Shown piece by piece: positions 24,401 through 36,361 of a stretch of DNA of 64,000 nucleotides. Both the position numbers and the translations under genes were made by a program. Source of the DNA: Ceratodon purpureus. Lineage: Eukaryota; Streptophyta; Bryopsida; Pseudoditrichales; Ditrichaceae. The first letter of the stretch is position 1, and every line of letters starts with the position of its first letter. The notes under the pieces were generated by a model. That model made no database searches. It was given only the letters and a program-made list of their open reading frames with translations, and was not told the DNA's origin. The DNA lies in NCBI GenBank assembly GCA_014871385.1, contig CM026426.1:85134947-85198946 (forward strand), given 5' to 3'.

Positions 24401-24734
24401 GGTATGGACCCCATTCCGTGGAGAACGCCGTTTTGCCTTTATCCTGCTCGACCATGGCTACTTGGTAGTAACCTGAAAAACAATCCAAGAAAGAATACAT
24501 TTCATGGCCAGCTACCTCATCTATGATTTCTTCCATGTATGGGAGTGGGTAATGGTCCTTTTTGGTAGCTGCGTTTAATTTACGGAAATCGACGCAAATT
24601 CTCAAGGTTCCGTTTTTCTTTGGTATGATAACCATGGGTGATAACCATGGTGTCGAGTCAACCGGGGATATAAACTTGGCTTTTAACAGTTTGTCTAATT
24701 CGGCTTTAACTCGGATAGCATAATTTGGATTCAT
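21430..24734 (-). pseudogene. Gypsy pol: reverse transcriptase, RNase H, integrase (two frameshifts)
   Basis: The reverse transcriptase begins at 24734 with WLSPMVIIPKKNGTLRICVD, LDCFSGYYQV and FGAKNAPMTFQRVME. The frame breaks in a run of seven T (minus strand, about 24303-24309), directly before the catalytic YLDD. The next frame (24268-22802) carries [14 protein letters not shown] and [15 protein letters not shown] (RNase H). It then shows the His/Cys zinc site of integrase (GGHQGPETT ... CHACQMA) and the first catalytic segment ([14 protein letters not shown]). Near 22.88 kb a second frameshift moves the rest of the integrase ([23 protein letters not shown]) into the frame of the 22829-19092 ORF. 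Catalytic Asp, Asp and Glu are all present but in two frames. A domain near 22300 resembles the usual C-terminal integrase fold (GDHVLWCPRDPKF). Confidence 0.85.
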
Positions 24735-27161
24735 TCAATATCTCCTTTGTTGCACCGGGGTGGCACCAGGTACCAGGTCGATGGTGTGCTCAGCAATTGT
24801 CCTAGGAATACCCTGTAAGTCTTCATGTCCCCAGGCAAAAATATCTTGGTATTCATGGAAAAGGGCAATGGCAGCTTGCTTGATGTTATCTGGGGCGTCA
24901 GCGTTGATTTTGATATATTGGGGTTTCTCAGGCGTGCCAAGGTTAACCAACTCAACTCGTTCCTTGGCACCATGGGTCCATCCCGTAATCACCTCTTTTT
25001 GTAGGGCATGACTGGCTGGAGTGGAGTTTACTATTACGGTTTCCCTGACTTCTTTGGAGAAGTGTTCAGGAATGTCCATCTTTTCCTGTCCCGTAACCAA
25101 GCTGGCCAAATGGATTTCCGCTAGAGGAATGAGGTCAGGGTAAGCTTGGAATACCAAGGCTTCTTGTTCTGGTGATAATCCTTCAATCCAACTTGTCCCT
25201 GCTTTGTGTCTGATCTGGTTGGCTCTAGCTCTGGTGATGCAACTATCGACTGGAATTACTATCGTAGTACCTTGGCGTTGTATACGAATTTGATTTCTGG
25301 ACCAGTCGTGAATCGCATTCATGTCTCGAAGCCATGGTCTTCCAAGTATAATGGGGAAACTACTACTTTCTCGCATATCGATGACCACAAATGTCGCAGG
25401 GGTAGAAACTCCATGGGTTGTGATGGCGACTGCGGGTAAAATACCCAGGGGAGTCACTGGAGCATCGTTTGCCATACGCAATATGAACTGAGCTCGCTTG
25501 GGCACTGGAAGTCCTAGGGTTTCTCGGAGATTGTTACTCATCACGTTTACTCCGGATCCGCCATCGACGAGTACATTACTGAGTTCATGGTTCCCAAGTT
25601 GCAGATGAATCACAGCAGCGTCTGGATCGAGTGTAGTAGAATTAACTTTGATGACTGCAGGATCTGGCAAAATTTCTGGCATGGCCGCTTGTTGTAGGTA
25701 TTTTTGTAGCTCTGGGCTCAGCTGTAACAACTTAGCCAAGGTAATAGTGACATTGGTATCATCCAGGAGTTTTTTCATGCCTAGGTCGACCATGGGTGTT
25801 TCCAGTCCTTGTTGTATTTCGCGGCGTATATTATGCATCCTTTCCCAATGCTGCTCTGAGAAAGGTTTCCTATGCTCAACGACATGGTCGGTGTCTGTGG
25901 TTTTGGAACGTGTGGTGACGACTGCAGTACTAATGGTGGCCACGTTTGTCTCCGCTCCATGGACTTCTGTTAAGGTTACTCCTCCACGGCATGGCGGGGG
26001 AGTGTTTCTTTGAGCTTCGGCCGGCATGGGACCATGGTTTTCCATGGTGCTCCGGGTCTGTCCCCATCGTTGCCTGAGCACGGGACACTGGCCCCGTCGA
26101 TGCTGCAGGGAACCACACTCCCAGCATGCATCGTTCCTACTGGGGTGAAATGCATCCACATTAATTTCTTCAGGAAACATGGAAGCCATAGTTGCCATGG
26201 GTCGCCAAGTTTCTTCTGGGCGACTATTTCCTGGGGCAAACCAGCATCGGCCATTGTGTGATTTTCCACAGGTAGCACATGGTGCAAGGATTGGACGGGC
26301 CTCGGTACGGAAGGTAGGCAACGGTAACAAGGGAGCCTGGGTCTTTTGAAGTGCCCCGAGTTCCCGGCTGATATCATTTGCGGCTGAGAGTATTTCATGT
26401 AGGGTCTTGACTCCTCGGATAACAATTCCTTGTTGAATCCATGGTAGTAATCCTTTTTTGAACCATTCACATAGGTAATCTTCCTCGGGTCGTTGGCTCA
26501 ATTTATCTGCTAACTGTTTGAATCTGTCGTAAAATTTGTCGACAGGTTCATTTCTCTCTTGTGAAATGCTACCTAAGGCCCGTAATATTTCCGAACTGGT
26601 CTTCAGTTTTCTGAACTTCTGTAAAAAACTTCGTTCCATTTCCTCCCAGGTAGCATGGGAGTGCTCGGTTTCAAAATCTATGTACCAATTAATGTGATTT
26701 CCCTGAAGGGTTGTACCAAATATATTTTGCAAATCTGCGGGATTATTAATCCCATTTGTGCGTGCAATGACCTTAAAGCGGCGGATGTGCCAGTCTGGGT
26801 CTCCTGTTTCGTCAAAAACAATATAAGGAATCTTAGGAAGCTTGGCATGCCTTTCTGGGTCGGTGCCGCTGGTAGCAGCTGTAAGATTCCCCCTAGGCAC
26901 TGTGGCCGATCGTAATGGTTCTACTGGAGCCTCGGAAGCCTGGTTTGCTTGGTTTGCTTCCTGGATGCGGCTATCCTGTAGAGTCTGGTATTGGATGCTA
27001 AGCATCTCGAGCTTGGCGTTAGTAGCATCATTTTGTGCCGCCAAAACCGTCATTTGTTGTTTCATCCATTGTAAGAATTCTTTCGTGGCATCTGGGTCGT
27101 CTGGTTGTGCAATTTCTTCTGCCTCGGTGTTTCTTTCCGTGGAGACTTTCCTTGGAGGCAT
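24735..27161 (-). CDS. Gypsy gag and aspartic protease polyprotein
   Basis: This 808-residue frame starts at the ATG at 27161, about 70 bases after the LTR. The gag region has HAKLPKIPYIVFDETGDPDW and a retrotransposon-gag segment (WEEMERSFLQKFRKLKTSSE, EPVDKFYDRFKQLADKL). It is followed by a Cys/His cluster (CATCGKSHNGRC) and a true zinc knuckle (CWECGSLQHRRGQC, C-x2-C-x4-H-x4-C). The protease motif is VLVDGGSGVNVMSN, with the D-G-G-S variant seen in some plant gypsy lines. It stops at TGA 24735-24737 directly before MNPNYAIRVKAELD of reverse transcriptase, in the same frame; CGA would join them as the usual RRYRMNP. Gag-protease itself looks intact. Confidence 0.85.
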   Translation of the reverse strand: MPPRKVSTERNTEAEEIAQPDDPDATKEFLQWMKQQMTVLAAQNDATNAKLEMLSIQYQTLQDSRIQEANQANQASEAPVEPLRSATVPRGNLTAATSGTDPERHAKLPKIPYIVFDETGDPDWHIRRFKVIARTNGINNPADLQNIFGTTLQGNHINWYIDFETEHSHATWEEMERSFLQKFRKLKTSSEILRALGSISQERNEPVDKFYDRFKQLADKLSQRPEEDYLCEWFKKGLLPWIQQGIVIRGVKTLHEILSAANDISRELGALQKTQAPLLPLPTFRTEARPILAPCATCGKSHNGRCWFAPGNSRPEETWRPMATMASMFPEEINVDAFHPSRNDACWECGSLQHRRGQCPVLRQRWGQTRSTMENHGPMPAEAQRNTPPPCRGGVTLTEVHGAETNVATISTAVVTTRSKTTDTDHVVEHRKPFSEQHWERMHNIRREIQQGLETPMVDLGMKKLLDDTNVTITLAKLLQLSPELQKYLQQAAMPEILPDPAVIKVNSTTLDPDAAVIHLQLGNHELSNVLVDGGSGVNVMSNNLRETLGLPVPKRAQFILRMANDAPVTPLGILPAVAITTHGVSTPATFVVIDMRESSSFPIILGRPWLRDMNAIHDWSRNQIRIQRQGTTIVIPVDSCITRARANQIRHKAGTSWIEGLSPEQEALVFQAYPDLIPLAEIHLASLVTGQEKMDIPEHFSKEVRETVIVNSTPASHALQKEVITGWTHGAKERVELVNLGTPEKPQYIKINADAPDNIKQAAIALFHEYQDIFAWGHEDLQGIPRTIAEHTIDLVPGATPVQQRRY

Positions 27162-27228
27162 GGTGTCTGATTTTTAGAGAGTAGTTTGGTTTTATCTCAA
27201 CATTCCATCCCCAGCATGGTCGCCAAAA

Positions 27229-27909
27229 TGTTATGCTGGGTTGTAACTATGGAGATGTGAGATTAGGTCAGCAGGGGGGTAACCAGGGTGTAAGGAGATC
27301 GAGCGGGTATGAGACCGGGTAGTTAGTGAGGCCCTGGGGACATGGATACTTAGCGGTAGAGATAGAGACGTGAACCAGGGGAAGGTTGGTGACCGTGGTG
27401 CCTTGGTTGGACCGTGACTATAGACTTAGAGGAGTCGGTTCCTAGAATACCCAGGGACAGTGGAGGGTGACGACGAAGTTAAAGAAGACAGAGTATATCA
27501 TGCAGGCAATAGCTAAGGGATTGTTGACAGACAAGGCAATATTCAAAAGGGGAATTTAGACGAGCTCTTAAGACTAAGACAAGGTGCAAGAGGGAGAGAG
27601 TAAGAGTACGGAATGCCAAGGGCTTAGCCTCGTGCCCGAGTGTCAACCAAGTGACCTCGGTATGTATTAAAGGAGAAAACAGAGAGTTCAGGGAGACAGC
27701 TCGTAAGCTTAAGTCTAGCCTTCATACAACATTCAGAGAGAGCCAAAACTGCTATTCGCTATGCCTTTTATACTAGAGTATCCTTCCTAAATTCCTGCTT
27801 CTACTCGTAGTTCTGCCGCTACTACTGCTTCTACTCGTAGTCCTTCTGTTTGGTAACCGTGGCTTCAGTTTGATATCCCCTAGTCGCCTTGTTACCGTGG
27901 CGGGTAACA
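27229..27909 (-). repeat. Putative 5' LTR of the gypsy element
   Basis: The plus strand begins TGTTATGCTGGG and ends GGGTAACA, giving the TG..CA ends expected of an LTR about 681 bp long. It sits immediately outside the primer-binding-like segment upstream of gag. Because no second copy was found in the window, the outer limit at 27909 rests only on the terminal bases and is uncertain. Confidence 0.4.
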
Positions 27910-28259
27910 GATGTGCATGTGATGTGTATGTGATGTGCATGTGATGTATATGTGACGGCATGGATATAATTAATGTACTTCATTTTGAATTTTGGAGAAA
28001 TACCAAACTTAAATTCTAGAGGAAACCTGTGAGAATGGAGATTTTGTGATTCAAACGAAGGAGGTGGCTTCAGGGGTTTCATCGTCCCAAAAAAAAAAAT
28101 CAAATAAGTTTTATACCTTCTAATGACACTGCGAAAAAGAAAGAGAATTTAAATAAAAATTAAATGAGCATGAAGAGAAAAACAATTTAATGAAAAACCG
28201 GAATAAACTTTATAACATTTACGAAAAAAAGGAAAGAGAACTAAAGAAAACTAATAAGC

Positions 28260-28739
28260 ATGAAAGGAAGAAAAGAGAAGCGTAGAGTAAAATTCCGGAG
28301 CAAGGTTGTATGGGTGCTGAAGATCTTCTCATCGTCGGTTCTTTGTGCTTTAGATAGTGATCGAGGTAGTGAGTTTCCTCCGAACATGAAGTGCATGATG
28401 CTGATGGTTTGGGAGTACGGGCTTGGATTCAAGGAGGCGATGTCCGGAGGAATTCTTATTCCGGAGGTGCAAGATCCCGGAGCGGCGCAAGTGCTCGGAC
28501 TTGGACGCGGTGGAACCGTCCCCGACCAGAATACTACTGTCCTAGCTTTTACGCAGCCGAGTGTGCCTTACGGTCCAACATTTCTGCGTGCAGATTTCTG
28601 GAAACAGAAGTACCTCCAGGATGACTACGCGAACCTTATGGTCTTTTCAGTTGTAGACTCCGTCATTGGACTCAACAACTCGACTAGAACAGTGACAAAG
28701 TGGAGCAGAGCAGGTTCGTCCTGGGAATCCACTGACTAA
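28260..28739 (+). CDS. Hypothetical ORF, 159 residues, unknown
   Basis: This frame runs from an ATG to a stop. Its N-terminus is very basic and the rest is mixed (e.g. FLRADFWKQKYLQDDYANLM). I recognise no domain. No splice structure, upstream signal or paralogue in the window supports it, so it may be a chance frame in the gap between the gypsy LTR and gene A. Confidence 0.2.
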   Translation: MKGRKEKRRVKFRSKVVWVLKIFSSSVLCALDSDRGSEFPPNMKCMMLMVWEYGLGFKEAMSGGILIPEVQDPGAAQVLGLGRGGTVPDQNTTVLAFTQPSVPYGPTFLRADFWKQKYLQDDYANLMVFSVVDSVIGLNNSTRTVTKWSRAGSSWESTD

Positions 28740-29035
28740 ATCATCGAGGCTTTATCGCAATACACGGGTTTGACCTTGGTAAATCTAGGCTAGTAAGGCT
28801 CACTTGAGCTACGTATGTTCAATGGTTGAACTGTTTAGAATCGAATATGGTCATGTTTACCTGGAAGGTTATGTGTACGTTTCTACAGTATTATCATGGA
28901 AGGCTATAAAATGTGATGATTTTCCGTGACCAGCCAATCGAATCCAATTCATTCTTCAACTCTTGTTCATTCAGCCAATCGAATCGAGTTCATACTTTGT
29001 ACAAAAATTCAAAAGAATACAAGCTTAACCAGCTC

Positions 29036-29280
29036 CATTGCAACTCTGCTAGGGGCCGATCACTCTCCCACAGCCCTCATTGGAAGGATCCCACCCCTTG
29101 AATGAGCTTAATGCGTCGCTGCCAATGCAACTCTGATCGGGGCCTACCACACTCCAGTAAGGGTACAGTTTGCACTCCAAGCACATTCCTAAGAATCGTT
29201 AGAATAACCTTAGTGATGCAAACTCATAGACTGCTCGGTCCATATGTAATAATCGCAGTGTACAGTGGGACAGTAAAAGA
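29036..29280 (+). repeat. Satellite-like unit, isolated copy
   Basis: About one and a half units of the repeat that forms arrays at 32.0-33.0 and 36.4-37.0 kb. Diagnostic words are GCAACTCTGCTAGGGGCC, CACTCTCCCACAGCC and GCAACTCTGATCGGGGCC. It lies downstream of the gene A stop codon. Confidence 0.75.
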
Positions 29281-29289
29281 TCAATGAAA

Positions 29290-29790
29290 ATAGGGGGTGG
29301 AATGCCACCACCCAAAAAGAAAATAAAGCATATGTTAAAGAAAAAGAAATGTGCGGATGGAAAGGATAAACAAAAAAACTAAATGGAAATGCAGAAAAAG
29401 GAAAGCAAAACTAATAACGGGGATAGGAATGAGAGTGGATAGTTGGAGTAGAAGGGATAAGTGAAATTATTGGGGTGAATGGAAACATAAAAATAAAAAT
29501 GATGTTAATGAAAAAGGAAGGTGCAAGTAGAATGGATAAATGAGATATCAAAAAAGGAATGAAAATAGAAGCAACAAAAAAATGGGATGTTAATGAAGAA
29601 GAAGGATCCGAGAAGAAGGAAAAAACAAGAAATTAAAAAAGGAATGGTAAAAAAGATAAAATTGGGGGGGGGAGGGGAATGAGAATGAGAAAGGACATTT
29701 AAAGTGGAAGGGATATATGCAAATAATGAATGGAATGGAGAAAAGATCAGAAAATAGATAATGCAACTAGGAATTAAGGGAATTCATATA
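29290..29790. repeat. Purine-rich low-complexity tract
   Basis: The plus strand is strongly A/G-biased for about 500 bases, made of degenerate GAAA/GGAT-type words with no exact repeat unit. No gene is seen. Confidence 0.6.
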
Positions 29791-29894
29791 CAGAGCTCTG
29801 GCTAAGCCCTTCAGTACATGCGAGTTCTATATCAACTCGCTTACAGCCCTAACTCACATTTCCAAAATGTCCTCCAAAGTACTGACATAGCGAT

Positions 29895-32800
29895 CTAAAG
29901 GCGCTCTTCTTCAAGGTCGGATTGATCAGAGGACGATAGAATGATTGAGGAGGGGCTAATATCTGAGAGATGGTCGTCTGACTCATCGGCTTCAACATCA
30001 AGAAACTCCAACGATCTACTTGGTGCATTTTTAGATCTAAAGTAGCAGTACGAACCACGAGCTAGTTCGATAGCTGCATCGTTTGCATAAGATGGAAGAG
30101 TCCAAGACTGTGGTGGGCTCGGGTGGAAATTAGGATCAGAAAAGAAAGGACGACGCACGGGATACCTCATATTATCGCATTTGCAAATGTAAATGGCAAG
30201 TTGTTTATGAATCCACTTTTCATTCAATGCGTGTATATGAAGGGTAACACTAGAGAAAAAGTGTCTAAACTCACTTCTTGAACCGAGATCTCTTCACGAT
30301 CTTCACTATAGGAACTTCGCCCTCAGGATCCTCAGAGCTGACATGCTGTGCGGTGCTGGCTTCTGGAACCAATGTACTGCGAATCAGTGGTTCTAGCAAA
30401 GCCTTGAAAATGGCTGAATCGGCCTCCAAGGCCACGATGTGGTGGTCAACGTTGCGGCAGGCATGGATTGATGAACCTGATACACGACCCAATGAGTTTA
30501 TATAGTGCTGATAATTTCCATGGGCAAAGAAGACAAGTACTGCAACATAGGGTACAAGAAAATATTAGGGAGAAGAAACTGACCAGTTGCTGCCGTACAA
30601 TCTAATATGACATTCCCCGGATCGGATGCAGCTTCAATCAACATTTCCATGAGTACAACCGATTTTTCCCGAGGGCCTCTCCATGGCTTCTGACGGTCAC
30701 ACATCTGGTTCTCGGGCAGAACAATGTTCTGTAAGCAGTCATCGCGACCCACGTTTACACCGTGGCGACTAAGCAGCTTGGGCACGGGCCTGAAAGCAAA
30801 CTTTGATGCAGGAACTCCACTTTTCACTGCCAATGTAATTCCGAACCTGAGTGTCTGCATCCCATTTTGAAAGAGCAAGTTAGTAGTAGATCACTACGAC
30901 TCTGTGATCGCATTGTGCTGGGGGAATTTCAAACTCTGATAGGGCCCGATTAATGATGGTAGACTACTCAAAGGACCAGAGGTTTTTTTTTGAAAGTGGT
31001 CCTCTTCATGGCTTCTTCTCCATGGCCTTATGCTCTGGCCGTAGGCACTGGGTACAGCAAGGAGACTGATGGTATTACTAAGTCATCAAGGCAAGCTCTT
31101 GGGCCATGGCTATGAATGTAAGTCTAAGCTGATTTCCAATTGTTACCAGGAGAGTGACTATGCAAACCCTAGGTGACTAAGGAACAAATGGAGGAGATTA
31201 ATGTGTAGTTAGAACTTACAGTAACGGATTGATCCAAGGGTGATGTCAGGTGGAGTCGGTTCATTGCCCACCATTCCTTGCGGACTTTCATTCCATACGT
31301 ATGACAGTAACCTAGTATTGTAGAATTTGTTGATGCTCGAAAGGGATGAAAAAGTATCATCGCCCCGTCATCCTGGAGGTGATTCTCTGCAAAGTCAAAA
31401 ATGCTCTGCAACCAATCAGAAGCTCCGTCATTCCAAGCGGGGATGGATGTGGGACGGTCTGAGACGCCTGGGACGGGGAGGCCTTCTGGCAAGTCAGCAA
31501 TGATGAGGTCAATGAATGGGTGGCTGACTTCATCACCCTTCAAATACAGGGCTCTTCCGTTAGTGACCTGCACAAAAAGCATATAGAATGAAGTTAACTA
31601 TACGCAACATGAGACCTCAAATTCAGGAGGCCTCAGAATAAAGTAAGGTCCTACTCATCCCGCAACTAATAAGTTGTTCGACATGAGCTCCCATTTAAAT
31701 ATATGGAAAAAGCTTTAGCTGGACCATTGCGATGGTCATTGCACCTGCGACCAAGGAAACATTCTATGACAAACTAGAGTAGAGCAAAGCAGACATTGGA
31801 AAGGCAAAAGTTCAACTAAACTGAAGGCACATAAGTACTGAGTAAACTTCACGGCCACCAGTTAAATGCACCGAAGAGGCAAATCACACTCGATTCCAAG
31901 ATACACGAGCAACATCCTAGAGTGCCAATGGCACAGCCTACAAGACTGTAAGGGCCAGGCCTAAGCGAAGCTCGCTGCATCCCAAGTCAAGCAACTAATT
32001 CAGTAGCTGCTCATAAGAGCTCTGCACGGGGCCGATCACTCTGCTTTTATTATTAGTTCTCTTGTTCTCAAAAGTCACAAAACCAATCGAACCACTGCCC
32101 AATGCAACTCTGGTCATGCCGACGTCTCTCCCACAGCCCTCTTTAGTCCTCACCCGAGCGTCAAAGATATAATCAATCGACTGACCACTGCAAGTCTGAT
32201 CGGGGCCTACCACACTCTTACGGTCCATACTTTGAACAAAAAAGGAAAAGGATTGAAGCTTAACTAGCCCCATTGCAACTCTGGTAGGGGCCAGTCACTC
32301 TCCCACAGCCTACATTAGTCCTCTCCCGAGCCTTGAAAGAAGCAATCAATACACTGCCAATGCAACTCTGATCGGGGCCTACCACACTCTTACAGTCCAT
32401 ACTTTGTACAAACAAACAAAAGGATACAAGCTTAACCAGCCCCATTGCAACTCTGCTAGGGGCCGATCACTCTCCCACAGCCATCATTGGAAGGATCCCA
32501 CCCCGAGAAAGAGCTTAATGCGTCGCTGCCAATGCAACTCTGATCGGGGCCTACCACACACTTACGGTCCATACTTTGTAGAAAAAAACAAAAAGCGCGT
32601 AGCTTAAGTGCCCACTGCAACTGTGCTAGGGGCCGATCACTGTCCCACAACCCACATTAGTCCTCACCCGAGCCTTCATAAAACCAATCGATCCACTGCC
32701 TCTCCAACTGTGGTCGGGGCCTGCGACACTCTTACGGTCCATACTTTGTACAAATAATTGAAAGGGTACGAGCTGAATTGCGCATTGCAACTCTGGTAGG

Positions 32801-35800
32801 GGCCGATTACTCTCCCACGGCCCTTACTAGTTCTCACCTGAGCTTTCAAAGAACTCTGATCGGGGCCGACCACTTTCCCACAGTCCATACTTGTTCATCC
32901 GTGCGAGAGTAGGAACTAGTCATGATATGCTCACTGGAACTGTGGTCCGGGCCGATCACTCTTCTAAAGTGTACATTTTTCTCTCAATGTCTCATATGCT
33001 ACCAATCCAAGGATGACCTGATTCAAAGGGATGTGACCTATTTTACCTTAAGGATGAAATCCTTGATTTCCAGGTAAGTTGGCGTGTAGTCATTGTCTTT
33101 GCCTCCTAGAACATCGTCGAGGGAAGAGTTCAGGATCAATTCTTCATTTTTTCCACAGTCCCCAGCATCGTTGAATCCAAGAAGCTGATTGAGTTCGTCA
33201 TAGGTTGTTCTCCTTTTTCGATTCCTCGACCCCGTTTGCTCTTGCTGCCCGTATTCATTAGGTAGAGTCTCCATACCCTCCTGACCCGGGGTAGTGACCC
33301 TCTTCTTGCCCTTTTTCGCTGTTTTCTCTTGTGCCCTGTGCTGCTTCTCGAGCTCCTTCTGCTTTGCCTTCTGCTCTGCTTCTCTCACTTTTTGGGCTTT
33401 CTTACGGTCCTCTTCGAGCCTCCTCTTCAGTGCCTTCGCTCTCTCATCTTCGTCTTCTATTCCGATAAGATCAACCATTTCGATACCGGACTCCCCAATG
33501 GCGTCCCTAGACCTCCTGAGCTCGATCTCAAACGATGGAGTAAAGCTTGGCACACAGTCCAAGTACCATGCACCTGCAGTGAGGTGCAAAGTCGTCCATG
33601 TCCGCTGCTGTAAAGCGGAGAACATGCACGCTGGATTTGATCGATCGACCCAGGCTGCAAGAAAAACATGAAGGTTTTCCTTTGAAACAGCGTGCTTGGC
33701 TAAGAGCTCGAATTTGAAGTACCTACGCAGGACTCAACACATAATAATCAAATTAGCTTTCTCCAAAAATGCATAGCAGATAAGACGGCTTACCGAGAAG
33801 AACCCTTAGACCAAGCCATGTAGAGAAATCGAGGCTTCTAAATGGAGAAGTTGTATTCGACCATTAGGTTACTTCATCAGTAAATTACACCCTCGAACAA
33901 AGCCTTTAAAGAAAGCCAATGTAATCAAAGGATAATTGACTGGAGCACACCTTCTACGAATTACAAAATTAGGGGTGGCAACACTGCCATGACAACAATA
34001 TTAAGATATCGCAGACACACGCACAATTGACATTGTTAGGGGCCGAAACAGTATGAGAGGTAGGAGATGAGTACCGGTAGAGGAGACTCCTGACGATCAG
34101 CTCTGATCCCTTCAAATCCCGAAAGTCTTGTCCTTTTTGGAAAGCTTCATTTCCGCGAAAGTAAGAAAGAAAGACATTGTCCCAGAGCTTCATCCGGCAG
34201 TCCTCCACATAAGCAGGCAGCGTCATTGGGTCCCCTGATACTGACATATCAATGTCAACACGGTCTTGACGCACGATCTGGTCAAAGGCTGCCGTGGCTT
34301 GATCTGATAGCTGTCGAATTTGCATGCGAAATTGTAAGCTACGGCTGGACGCACCTCTGTGGAAGTCACGATCAACCTGACTATGCATCTCAATAAAAAT
34401 TGGTGGACCAGGATGCGTGCGCAAGTAGGGGGTATTGTAGTGAAGGTCATACCTCTACCCAGAATGTGGCTTTATGGAGCCATACAGTAAGCTTCTCTTT
34501 GTTGACAGGCTTTGGAGGGATCTTCCGGGCCTCGCGGGTGGCAGCAGAGGAATTAAAGAACTCGAGCCACTTGATCTTTGCTGCTGCTGAGGCCTTCGCG
34601 GTCACCATGAGCTGCAGTTTTTCCATGGTCAATTCCGTGTTACTGGAGTTGAAAGCGTAATGTTGCTCGACCTAGCACACAAAGAGCGCCACGGTGAGTC
34701 ATTAATTTAGAAGAGGAGCAACTGCCAGCAAAAATCTCCACACAGGCAACACTCGGATGAGTTCAACACTGTAGCATTATGTACCAAGCACTTCGTGGGA
34801 AGCCAAGTGCACCTCATCAATGTTACTTAAAAGTATGCCTCTGTGAAGCAAGTCTGTTAAATCGTATATTTATAAAGTGTTGCTTGAATACCACATAGAG
34901 TCTAACGCAAATTGCATTATGGAGCTTCGGCCGGAATTTATGTACCTCACGTAACCAAGCCGGTGTCAGCTCGGGATTCGCCACAGCAACATATTTATTC
35001 ATCTTTTGTCTGAGTTTTTCCGTTACCTTCTTCACGGCCGCTTTCATAGCAAACACTTTTTCCGCTTCGGAGACGTCACCATCGTTCTGCTCCAAGAAAC
35101 CTCTTAGACCATCGTCGGCCGCACGGCTAATCTCATGCTAAAACACAGACAGTCCAAATACAAAAGAACACGTTAGCTGCGCATCCTTAATTATAAAAAA
35201 AAAACATTGGAACAGTTTGCCATAGATATCCTGGAAGCAATCTATAGGAAATGAAAGCAAACAAATAATCCCGCCATATAGCTCCCATCAAGATCAACAT
35301 GTTACCGACCAATCCCTGAATGAAGTACTGATATAGCTGGGGCTATACTATGGCATAAGCCCTTCCTGATATGCTTTATTGTGAACATACCTGGAAGATG
35401 AAGCTCGTAAACACTTTAATCAGCAAGGTCTGCCATGTATTGTGCTTCGTTTTCTTACATTTTTTTAAATCTGAATCCAACAAGATATCCTTGAATTGTT
35501 CCAAAGGCATCAAGCCATATTTTTGAACCCTGAAGAGGGTATGAACTGGATTGGTTTTGACATGAGAGTCCTCCGTGTGCTTATCACAAGGGACAATATT
35601 AAAACAACTCATAAGCAAGTAAAAACCTCAAAACACCTATAGACGAAATACCTTAAATCACTTACATATTTGCTTGAAAAGATTGGTCAGTGAAAAGCAA
35701 TATTACTTACTTGTTGATATTGTGCATCAACTGCATGACAAGACCGATTCTCCCCTTCGTGTCTAGGAGAATGGAGTCAACTAGGTAATGCCAGGACTCC

Positions 35801-36351
35801 TCCGTCTTGTGCAATCGATCAATATGGTTTGTCCAGGCTTGGTATCGGTGGTTGCCATCACACACGAAGAACATCGTGTTTGTGAAGGAAGCTAACTCTG
35901 GAATTGTCAAAAGGAAGTTATTAAATTCCGCGTTTTTCTTAGTCAAAATTGGTCCCCACTTCCACGTGTCAGCCTCGGTAACCTCTCTAGTCTTGCCGTC
36001 CTCGTCAGTAGTTGACACATAGAATACTGCTGCACCCTCTCGATAACCGTGAACAAACTCCTGCTCGAGTTTTGAGAGATCGCTCAGTAAGGTTGGGCGG
36101 ACCATCGGCATGGGCTCCATTTGACACAAGGGAATGTTAAATCTGGATGCGCTAAGTGGCTGCAGCCGGATATCTGCAGTTGTCGAGACAGAGTTGACCC
36201 TCTGTCGTGTTCGAATGTCGTCCTCGTTTCCAGCATATGCTTCGCCAATGGAGTCCTCGTCGCCATCGGAATCTTCGTCCAGGCCATCAGTCTTCTGTGT
36301 CAAAGCTAGCGCATCTTCATCATGAACATCCTCAACCAGAGGGTGTTGGTC
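29895..36351 (-). CDS. Gene A: ParB/Srx-like domain fused to a beta-class DNA methyltransferase-like domain
   Basis: Exons by GT..AG sites: 36351-35711, 35529-35391, 35137-34946, 34671-34075, 33722-33047, 31567-31220, 30846-30584, 30476-30275, 30165-29895. Exon 1 has an acidic N-terminus, then a ParB-like core with FFVCDGNHRYQAW (the D-G-x-H-R box). The middle is helical with a Lys/Glu-rich linker (about 33.4 kb). Exon 31567-31220 carries a motif IV-like LIIADLPEG and strand DGAMILFHPF. The next two exons carry QKPWRGPREKSVVLMEMLI and, across the splice, DCTAATG + SSIHACR followed by HIVALEAD, a canonical SAM-binding motif I and acidic motif II. Motif IV before motif I fits the permuted N4/N6 (beta) class, but D-L-P-E replaces D-P-P-Y, so activity is uncertain. 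The tail is acidic. Near 34.45 kb the frame shifts inside the fourth exon (frameshift or missed splice). The start is not fixed; exons at 37.6-38.4 kb may be its 5' end. Satellite arrays sit in its introns. Confidence 0.65.
32005..32960 (+). repeat. Satellite array, ~171-bp units, inside a gene A intron
   Basis: Units begin with [CT]TGCAACTCTGSTAGGGGCC near 32273, 32445, 32616 and 32785, giving spacings of about 170-172 bases. Each unit has two related halves of about 85 bases: one with TAGGGGCCGATCAC...CCCACAGCC, the other with GATCGGGGCCTACCACACT...ACGGTCC. The second half's core, read in reverse complement, resembles the first (GTAGGCCCCGATCAG against CTAGGGGCCGATCAC). The array occupies most of the intron between the exons at 33047 and 31567. 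Confidence 0.85.
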
Positions 36352-36361
36352 CTACAAGCAT

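Larger units (their letters stand above)
19092..27909 (-). mobile_element. Ty3/gypsy LTR retrotransposon, decayed, 3' LTR not found
   Basis: Minus-strand order is 5' LTR (about 27909-27229), a primer-binding-like segment TTTTGGCGACCATGC directly after it, gag and protease (27161-24738), reverse transcriptase, RNase H and integrase (24734 to about 21800), then an extra ORF ending in the hexanucleotide tract. Integrase follows RNase H, which defines Ty3/gypsy. The reading frame is broken by an in-frame TGA, a frameshift just before YLDD and a frameshift inside integrase. I found no second LTR to the left; the element seems to stop at the (CCCTCT)n tract beside the FEX gene. Confidence 0.85.

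Noticed and set aside
28260-28739. Plus-strand ORF near 28.3 kb as a known gene
   Set aside because: No recognisable domain or splice support; kept only as a low-confidence ORF.
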